NCBI GenBank assembly: GCA_016195805.1
Contig: JACPYT010000009.1
Span: forward strand, 62,001-126,000
DNA: 64,000 bases
Source of the DNA: Hydrogenophilales bacterium
GTDB lineage: Bacteria; Pseudomonadota; Gammaproteobacteria; Burkholderiales; Thiobacillaceae
Direction of reading: 5' to 3'
Shown: positions 58,108-64,000 of the stretch, piece by piece
Layout: every line of letters starts with the position of its first letter
Numbering within the stretch: the stretch's first letter is position 1
The notes under the pieces: generated by a model
What the model saw: the letters and a program-made list of their open reading frames with translations, nothing else
Told to the model about the DNA's origin: nothing
The model's database searches: none
Program-made: the position numbers and the translations under genes

Positions 58108-60318
58108 TCAGGCCAGGGTGAACGTCTGTGCAAAAAGCTCGCTCACCTGATCCGGCGGCAGCGGCTTGGCGATCACATAACCCTGAATTTCATCGCAGCC
58201 TCCGCTTTTCAGGAACGCCACCTGCTCGAGCGTTTCGACGCCTTCGGCCACGACGCGCAGATTGAGGGCATGTGCCAGACGAATGATGGCGGTGGCGATC
58301 TCGGCATCGTCACTATCCGTCAGCACGTCATCTACGAAACTCTTGTCGATCTTCAGGGCGTCGATCGGCATGCGCTTCAGCTGGCCCAGGTTGGAATGGC
58401 CGGTACCGAAGTCATCGATGTACACGTGCAACCCGCGCTGGCGCAGGGCATCGAGCATGTCGAAGGTGCGCACCGGATTCTCCATCGCAGCGCTCTCGGT
58501 CACTTCCAGTTGCAAATACGACGACTCCATGCCGGTTTCCTTCAGGATGGCATCGATATCGTCGATCAGTCGCGCATCCGAGAACTGACGCGGCGACAGA
58601 TTGATGGCCACGGGCGGCGGATCGAGGCCGGCATCGTACCAGGCGATCCACTGCTGGCACGCCGCCCGTACCACCCAGCGGCCCAGCGGCATGATCAGGC
58701 CGGTTTCCTCGGCCACCGGGATGAACTGGTCGGGCCAGACGATGCCACCCGACCGGGTCAGCCAGCGTGCCAGGGCTTCCAGCCCCACCACCTGGCCGCT
58801 GGCGAGATCGACCTTGGGCTGGTAGGCCAGCGCCAGTTCGTTGCGCTCGAGTGCTTGGCGCAGGCCGGTTTCCAGGTTCAGCTGTTGCTGCGCGACGGTG
58901 TTCAATTCGTCGCTGAAGTATTCGAAGCCGCTGCGGCGCTGCTTGGCCTGGTACATCGCCAGATCGGCCTGGCGCAGCAGGGTGTTGGCGTCGAGACCAT
59001 CGTCCGGATACACGCTGATGCCGATGCTGGCGCCGATGGCATAACGCCGCCGCTCGAGCTTGAACGACTCGACCAGCGCCTTGAGCAGCTTGCGCGCAAC
59101 CCGGCTGGCCGCCCGCGAAGCCGGCGGATGCATCAGGATGACGGCGAATTCGTCCCCGCCCAGGCGGGCGACGAAGTCGTCGGCGCGCAATTGCTCGTCC
59201 AGCCGGTTGGCCACGACGCGTAGCACCTGGTCTCCCACCTCGTGTCCCTGCGAGTCGTTGATGTGCTTGAAGCGGTCGAGATCGATGAACAGCAGCGAAA
59301 CCTGGAGTTTTTCACGCTGCGCGCGCGCCAGCGCATGGCCGAGGAAATCCTGGAAATACGAACGATTGGGCAGGCCGGTCAGCGGATCGTGGTTGGCCAG
59401 CATGTCGAGCCGCATTTCGGAATAGCGGCGCTCGGTGAGGGCGGCCGACACGAACAGGCCGCCCAGCGCCATGGTCACCATGCTGATCTGCAGCGCAAAC
59501 ACGTCGCGTGGCGTCGTGGCGCCGGTGAGCCCCCCGAAGGAGACGACCGAGACGCCCAGCACGATGAGCGCCGCCAGAAAAATGGCCACGCTCGCCCCGG
59601 TCACCGAGAACCGCAGTGCCGCCCACAGCACGCCCGGCAGCAGGACGAACAAGACGATTTCGGCGGGCCGCAGGGGCTCGGCATACTCCATCATCACGCG
59701 CGTCAGCAGCAGCATGCTGAGCACCAGAACCAAGCCTTCCAGGCGCGCGCCCTTGTTGGTCGGCAACAAATCCCAGCGCGACGCCGTCAGCAGCAGCGGC
59801 GCAATCAGATACACCCCCAGCAGATCGCCCAGCCACCACACCAACAAGGCCCGCAATACCAGATCGGCCTGCAGACCGCCAAAGAAGTGCAGGCTGAACA
59901 CGCCTGCCAGCGCGCTCACCGCGCACCCCAGCGGCGCGGCTACGAGCGCAAACTTGGCGACACTGGAGACATAATCGAGGGTGGAACTGAAGGGCGGAAG
60001 GTAGCGCGGCAGATAGCCCATGACCGCCGCCCCTGCGGACGCACCGAGTGCAAGGCGAAATGCCTGGTCCGGCGGCAGGATCTGGCTGTTGACCGCAAAC
60101 GACCCCAGCAATACCCCCACCACCCCCGCCATGCCGAACCGCAGGCTCGTCATGGCGCCGATGCCGGCAGCCAGCCAGACTGCGGCCACCACATTGGCCA
60201 CATACGCAGCAAGCTTGAGGCTGGCCCAGCCTGCCAGCGCGTAGGCCAGCGCCGTCAACCCGACAATCAGCGCAACGCGCCTGACTTCAGCAGGAGCAGG
60301 CAGTGCCAGGGAGGCCAA
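58108..60318 (-). CDS. Membrane-bound GGDEF-EAL protein with MASE1-like sensor
   Basis: About 736 residues, probably starting at TTG 60318, since the first in-frame ATG would remove part of the first helices and no other upstream start follows the stop of the 87-residue gene. Eight to ten hydrophobic helices (1-285) form a MASE1-like sensor, then GGDEF with an intact RLGGDEFAV motif, then EAL. The EAL part reads GLEALARW instead of the usual ExLxR form, but downstream NLSPRQF, ELxVTESA and DDFGTGHSNLGQLK motifs are intact. Both activities are possible. It is convergent with sqr and follows an 87-residue gene. Confidence 0.88.
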   Translation of the reverse strand: MASLALPAPAEVRRVALIVGLTALAYALAGWASLKLAAYVANVVAAVWLAAGIGAMTSLRFGMAGVVGVLLGSFAVNSQILPPDQAFRLALGASAGAAVMGYLPRYLPPFSSTLDYVSSVAKFALVAAPLGCAVSALAGVFSLHFFGGLQADLVLRALLVWWLGDLLGVYLIAPLLLTASRWDLLPTNKGARLEGLVLVLSMLLLTRVMMEYAEPLRPAEIVLFVLLPGVLWAALRFSVTGASVAIFLAALIVLGVSVVSFGGLTGATTPRDVFALQISMVTMALGGLFVSAALTERRYSEMRLDMLANHDPLTGLPNRSYFQDFLGHALARAQREKLQVSLLFIDLDRFKHINDSQGHEVGDQVLRVVANRLDEQLRADDFVARLGGDEFAVILMHPPASRAASRVARKLLKALVESFKLERRRYAIGASIGISVYPDDGLDANTLLRQADLAMYQAKQRRSGFEYFSDELNTVAQQQLNLETGLRQALERNELALAYQPKVDLASGQVVGLEALARWLTRSGGIVWPDQFIPVAEETGLIMPLGRWVVRAACQQWIAWYDAGLDPPPVAINLSPRQFSDARLIDDIDAILKETGMESSYLQLEVTESAAMENPVRTFDMLDALRQRGLHVYIDDFGTGHSNLGQLKRMPIDALKIDKSFVDDVLTDSDDAEIATAIIRLAHALNLRVVAEGVETLEQVAFLKSGGCDEIQGYVIAKPLPPDQVSELFAQTFTLA

Positions 60319-60331
60319 GGCGTAAAACCGG

Positions 60332-60595
60332 CTACTGGGCTGGATCGACTTCGGCGCCCACGGACTCCAGCGCGTCCTTGAGGGTTTCCTCGGACAAGCC
60401 GTTGAGTTGTTCGGCCAGCAGTTCGGCCGCGTCGATGGTGTCAGCCTCATCGGGCAGGCTGTCGGTGTCGAGGTTGGCGACGAACACCGCTGCTGCACCC
60501 GTCACCTGCAACAGCTGGCGGCGCTCGTTCATCAACATTTCGATTTCGTCGCGCAACAGGCGGATTTCATCTTCTTTCATGGCGTGCAGGGTCAT
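60332..60595 (-). CDS. Small hypothetical protein upstream of the GGDEF-EAL gene
   Basis: 87 residues starting MTLHAMKEDEIRLLRDEIEM with GGAG eight bases upstream. The first half is a charged coiled-coil-like helix (EIEMLMNERRQLLQ), the second half acidic with EETLKDALESVGAE. It lies between a FIST-domain gene and the GGDEF-EAL gene in one leftward unit, so it may modulate their signalling. Family not recognised. Confidence 0.65.
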   Translation of the reverse strand: MTLHAMKEDEIRLLRDEIEMLMNERRQLLQVTGAAAVFVANLDTDSLPDEADTIDAAELLAEQLNGLSEETLKDALESVGAEVDPAQ

Positions 60596-60621
60596 GCCTA
60601 TCTCCGTGTTTCTTCATCCGG

Positions 60622-61722
60622 TCAGCCAAACAGGGTCAACACCCCCGTATAGCCATATAAACGGTTATGGGAAATTTCCCCGTTGGCGAAGAAGCCCACC
60701 AGCGGAAAGTCTCCCAGGGCGTCGCGAATCAATCCCAACTCCCGGTTCGGCGCGCCGAACATGTGCTGGCCGCGTCCCAGGCAGGAATAATACACGCCAC
60801 CCCGGATCGGTGCGTCCAGTTGCGCACCGATGGCCGAGAGCATCCGCAGCATATCCGCTTCGGCGGTTTGCTGATCGCGGCGACAGAACAGCAGTTCGTC
60901 CCCGGGCTCGACATACTCGCCGACGGCCACGAGCTTGTTCTGCGGATCGACGCCCAGGATATTGCGCACCAGATAATCGCCGGTATCCGACCCGCGAACC
61001 GGCAGGCCGACGAAGATGTAGCCGGCCGCGCGCCGCAGGTCGCGTGCCAGCACTTCGCCGATTTCTTCCTTCATCACATCGAGCGCCGGACGGTGATCCA
61101 GGCTGCCGATGACGTTCTTGTTGGCGGTGGTGATGCGATGGCGCGGGCCCAGTGGCGAGATGCCCTGCGTCAGCCGCGTCGCCAGCTTGACCCGTTCGCT
61201 GAACAGCACCCCCGACAGGCCGCCACTCACCACTTCGTCGCTGATCTGTGCAGTCTCGCCACGCGAGCTCGACAGCCCGCCGACGACAAAACCGCTCGAT
61301 ACATGCGCGGAGAGGCTATCGATCAGTTCCTGCATGCGACCATTCGCCGGGTCGCCGTGAGCCACGGCGAAATAGGCGTTCGCCGGCTGCGCCTCGATGT
61401 CCTCGGGCGAATGCAATACCGGCAGCATGCTGAAATCGGCCGGATCGAATTCTCCCAGCATCACGGCCAGCGCAGGCTCTTCCAGATACTCCACGCCGGT
61501 GGCGCAGACGCCCACGCCCACGCTGCCGGTCCAGTGCGGCACGCCCGTCGCGCGCTTGAAAAACGCCAGGATCGCATCAAGATCGCCGGCAAACGCATCC
61601 GACACATACAGGAATCCCAGCGTCGCGTCCGACGGGATCGATCCGAGCTGGTTCATGCAGGCCTGCACGGCCTGGGTCCAGTCGACATGCGCGGCGTGGG
61701 CAAACTTGAAGGGAGAGGTCAT
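60622..61722 (-). CDS. FIST-domain signal protein
   Basis: 366 residues from the ATG at 61722. The N-terminal FIST domain is seen in LGFLYVSDAFAGDLDAILAF and GVGVCATGVEYLEEPALAVM. The C-terminal FIST_C part has RGGVYYSCLGRG and GLIRDALGDFPLVGFFANGEI. FIST proteins are thought to sense small ligands such as amino acids and to feed chemotaxis or c-di-GMP pathways. It is the first gene of a unit ending with the GGDEF-EAL protein. Confidence 0.88.
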   Translation of the reverse strand: MTSPFKFAHAAHVDWTQAVQACMNQLGSIPSDATLGFLYVSDAFAGDLDAILAFFKRATGVPHWTGSVGVGVCATGVEYLEEPALAVMLGEFDPADFSMLPVLHSPEDIEAQPANAYFAVAHGDPANGRMQELIDSLSAHVSSGFVVGGLSSSRGETAQISDEVVSGGLSGVLFSERVKLATRLTQGISPLGPRHRITTANKNVIGSLDHRPALDVMKEEIGEVLARDLRRAAGYIFVGLPVRGSDTGDYLVRNILGVDPQNKLVAVGEYVEPGDELLFCRRDQQTAEADMLRMLSAIGAQLDAPIRGGVYYSCLGRGQHMFGAPNRELGLIRDALGDFPLVGFFANGEISHNRLYGYTGVLTLFG

Positions 61723-61787
61723 GTCGGCTGAATGAGAACATACCCGGTCGGGCCAGCCGGTATCGTAACCGGCAGCCTGCCCACGTG

Positions 61788-62177
61788 TCAGTAGCCTGTC
61801 TGACCGCTGCTCGGCAATTCGCCTTCGCCAAAGAAGTTCCACAGCAGATGCGCGACCACTTCGGGCGCGATCACGGTGTGCTGGTTGTGGCTCTCCTGAA
61901 GCGCGATGCGCAGTTTCTTGCGCAACGCCGGGTCGCCGGTAAGGTCGAAAATGATGTCGACTTTCGCTCCCATCGTCACGACGTCCATCGCGTCCCTGAA
62001 GACCGGCACCTTGCTGTGGCTGAAGCCCAGCGCAACGGGCGACTCCAGGTTGCGATGTGCGACGGCAACGATCTCGACATTGACGTGGTCTTCCTGGATC
62101 TTCTCCAGAAAATGCTCGGCAAACTTCTCCCCGACCTCACCCAGCCCCAGCAGGGCGACCTTGACGACATGGCTCAT
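61788..62177 (-). CDS. Small Rossmann-fold NAD(P)-binding protein
   Basis: 129 residues starting MSHVVKVALLGLGEVGEKFAEHF with a GxGxxG nucleotide loop at about 11-16, followed by a beta-alpha pattern (VEIVAVAHRNL, KVDIIFDLTGDPALR) like the NAD-binding half of homoserine or aspartate dehydrogenases. No catalytic domain follows, so it may be a redox or ligand sensor. A good GGAG-type ribosome site (AGGAGTCG) precedes it. Confidence 0.7.
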   Translation of the reverse strand: MSHVVKVALLGLGEVGEKFAEHFLEKIQEDHVNVEIVAVAHRNLESPVALGFSHSKVPVFRDAMDVVTMGAKVDIIFDLTGDPALRKKLRIALQESHNQHTVIAPEVVAHLLWNFFGEGELPSSGQTGY

Positions 62178-62383
62178 GGAACGACTCCTCTAATGGTTAT
62201 GTTGAAAACAGACCGCAGTAATACTTATCGGCTCACCCGGACCATTACTTCAATTTATGCCAACACAAATACCAGCGTGTATTGGTTTATGCCGGCAATC
62301 AGGGGGTAACCGAGCGACGGCCTGCATGTTCAAGCGTGACGGCCTAGGCGATACTATCGACATTCACGATCCAGCCCCCCGTC

Positions 62384-63346
62384 ATGCCCAATCCCGGCCC
62401 GTTCTACCCGCCCATCCCCCCTTACGCCAGCGGCATGTTGGAAACGACAGGTCTGCACCGCATCTACTGGGAAACCTCCGGCAACCCCGCGGGCATTCCG
62501 GTACTGTTCGTCCACGGCGGCCCCGGCTCCGGCACCTCGCCCAACCAGCGGCGCTTTTTCGACCCGGCCCGTTACCGGATCGTCCTGTTCGATCAGCGCG
62601 GCAGCGGACGCTCGACGCCGCACGGTGAACTCGCCGACAACACCACCCCGCATCTGATCGCCGACATGGAAGCGCTGCGGCGCGAACTCGGGATTGAAAC
62701 CTGGCTGGTGTTCGGCGGTTCGTGGGGCTCGACCCTGGCGCTCGCCTACGCCGAAGCCCACCCCAAGCGCTGCCGGGGCCTGGTGTTGCGTGGCATCTTC
62801 CTGTGCCGGAAGAGCGAGATCGACTGGTTCCTCTACGGCATTCGGACCCTGTTCCCCGAAGCGCAGCGGCAGTTGGCCGAATTCATCCCGGAAAGCGAGC
62901 GTCATGATCTGCTCGCCGCCTACCACCGCCGCCTCGTCGATCCCGACCCGGCCGTGCACCAGCCTGCCGCTCACCATTGGGCCACCTTCGAAGCATCCTG
63001 TTCGACCCTGCTGCCCAATTCGGAACTCGTCGCGGCGTTCGGCGACGACAAAAAAGCCCTGTCGCTGTCGCGCATCGAGGCACACTACTTCGTGAACCAC
63101 ATTTTCCTGCCCGACAACAGTCTGCTCGCCAATGTCGACCGCATCCGCGCCATTCCGGCCATCATCGTGCAGGGCCGCTACGACGCCGTCTGCCCCATCG
63201 TGTCGGCCGACGAACTCGCGCGCATCTGGCCCGAGGCCCGCTATGTCATCGTGCCGGATGCCGGCCACTCGGCGTTCGAACCGGGCATCGCCCGCGAACT
63301 GGTCGCCGCCTGCGACCGTTTCGCCCAGACCGGAGCATTCGACTGA
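62384..63346 (+). CDS. pip: Proline iminopeptidase
   Basis: 320 residues of the alpha/beta-hydrolase fold. The oxyanion region HGGPGSG is at about 44-50, the nucleophile Ser113 in GGSWGS, and the acid and His are in GRYDAVCP and PDAGHSAFEP. This is the S33 family that removes N-terminal proline from peptides. The stop overlaps the start of the thioredoxin-like gene (TGATG). Confidence 0.93.
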   Translation: MPNPGPFYPPIPPYASGMLETTGLHRIYWETSGNPAGIPVLFVHGGPGSGTSPNQRRFFDPARYRIVLFDQRGSGRSTPHGELADNTTPHLIADMEALRRELGIETWLVFGGSWGSTLALAYAEAHPKRCRGLVLRGIFLCRKSEIDWFLYGIRTLFPEAQRQLAEFIPESERHDLLAAYHRRLVDPDPAVHQPAAHHWATFEASCSTLLPNSELVAAFGDDKKALSLSRIEAHYFVNHIFLPDNSLLANVDRIRAIPAIIVQGRYDAVCPIVSADELARIWPEARYVIVPDAGHSAFEPGIARELVAACDRFAQTGAFD

Positions 63347-64000
63347 TGGCCCTATCGCCCTACGTCTTCGATGCCAGCGCGGAGAACTTCAACCGGCTGG
63401 TGCTGGAAAATTCGCACAAGGGTCCGGTGCTGGTGCATTTCTGGACGCCCAAGGCCGGCCCCTGCTTCATCCTGATGCCACGGCTGGTCAAGCTCGCCGC
63501 CGAATACGGCGGCAAATTCCTGCTCGTCATGCTGAACGCCGACGAGCTGCCCGAACTGGCGCGCCGTTTCAGCGTGAATTCGGTGCCGACGGTGAAATTC
63601 TTCTGGCGCGGCGAAGTCGCCCACACCATCCACGGCGCCGACCCCGACAGCAGTTTCCGCCAAGTGCTCGACCGCTTCATCGCCGGCGACGCCAACCGTG
63701 CCCACGCGCTCGGCGTGGCCGCGTGGCAGGCAGGCAACGTGCAGCAGGCGCGCATGCTGCTGGCCAACGCGGCAATGGCCGAGCCCGACAATCTCGCCAT
63801 CCCGCGCGACCTCGCCAAGTTGCTGTGGGCCGAGGGCGACGGCGAACAAGCCCTGAAACTGCTGGAAAGCCTGCCGCCCGAGGCGCGGGCCGAACCCGGG
63901 ATTGCCAGCCTGCTCGCGCACCTGAACCTGGCCGAAACGGCGCGGCAGGCGCCGCCGCTGGCCGAACTCGACACACGCCTCGCGCAGCGGCCGGACGACC
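63346..64000 (+). CDS. Thioredoxin-like co-chaperone (CnoX/YbbN type), cut by window edge
   Basis: At least 218 residues visible. The thioredoxin domain (about 5-105) has WTPKAGPC, so the first active-site Cys is replaced by Ala37 and only Cys40 remains. The rest is TPR-like (QAGNVQQARMLLANAAMAEPDN). This layout is that of CnoX/YbbN, a redox-switch holdase, which is not an oxidoreductase. The start overlaps the pip stop. The C-terminus lies beyond the window. Confidence 0.85.
   Translation, partial: MALSPYVFDASAENFNRLVLENSHKGPVLVHFWTPKAGPCFILMPRLVKLAAEYGGKFLLVMLNADELPELARRFSVNSVPTVKFFWRGEVAHTIHGADPDSSFRQVLDRFIAGDANRAHALGVAAWQAGNVQQARMLLANAAMAEPDNLAIPRDLAKLLWAEGDGEQALKLLESLPPEARAEPGIASLLAHLNLAETARQAPPLAELDTRLAQRPDD

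Overview
The window (about 63-65% GC by eye, proteobacterial gene styles throughout) looks like the chromosome of a sulfur-oxidising betaproteobacterium, most like Thiobacillus and relatives. Pointers are a sulfide:quinone oxidoreductase with the three expected cysteines, a diheme cytochrome c fused to DUF302, a cydAB-type bd quinol oxidase with CydX/CydP accessories, and betaproteobacterial-type prfB, lysS, acnA, pepN and hflX. The species assignment is inference; no rRNA or tRNA gene was seen.

Layout. 1-1391: a cut-off gene end and a PD-(D/E)XK nuclease-like gene. 1594-5645: a leftward three-gene signalling operon (single-domain response regulator with an apparent ATA start, REC-HD-GYP phosphodiesterase, GAF-PAS hybrid histidine kinase). 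6391-7785: hflX. 8073-33460: a leftward run of 21 tightly packed, mostly start/stop-overlapping genes encoding an extracellular contractile injection system (eCIS): sheath, tube, hub chaperone, tail cap, AAA+ ATPase, three DUF4157 cargo-like proteins with small companion genes, then tube-adaptor, LysM, hub, spike, PAAR tip, gp25, two J-like wedge proteins, a gpI-like protein with a beta-helix, and a DUF6519 protein. 34005-35515: cytochrome c/DUF302 pair. 35809-40971: MgtC-family membrane protein, prfB with its programmed frameshift, pepN. 41177-43187: two HEPN-type defence genes separated by a well-formed integron attC site. 43310-45847: recQ and a Phd/PIN toxin-antitoxin pair. 45857-51160: lysS, a DUF3147 membrane protein, acnA, and a PPOX-family gene behind a nested hairpin. 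51292-56345: a PAS/sigma-54 activator divergent from a cydP-cydA-cydB-cydX-ybgE cluster that has a near-perfect sigma-54 promoter. 55934-58103: two decayed genes, then SQR. 58108-61722: MASE1-GGDEF-EAL and FIST signalling genes. 61788-64000: a Rossmann protein, proline iminopeptidase and a thioredoxin-like co-chaperone running off the edge.

How it fits together. The eCIS operon has structural and assembly genes at both ends and the cargo genes in the middle. The three cargo candidates share an N-terminal four-cysteine module with cysteines at identical residue numbers (28, 30, 40, 43) and an HExxH DUF4157 domain, but carry different C-termini (OmpA-like, JAMM-like, methyltransferase-like). 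This is the strongest candidate for an under-described system here: a common loading or maturation module fitted with exchangeable payloads. No tape-measure or classical tail-fibre gene is recognisable. The respiratory genes (SQR feeding quinones, bd oxidase oxidising them under sigma-54 control) suggest sulfide oxidation under low oxygen.
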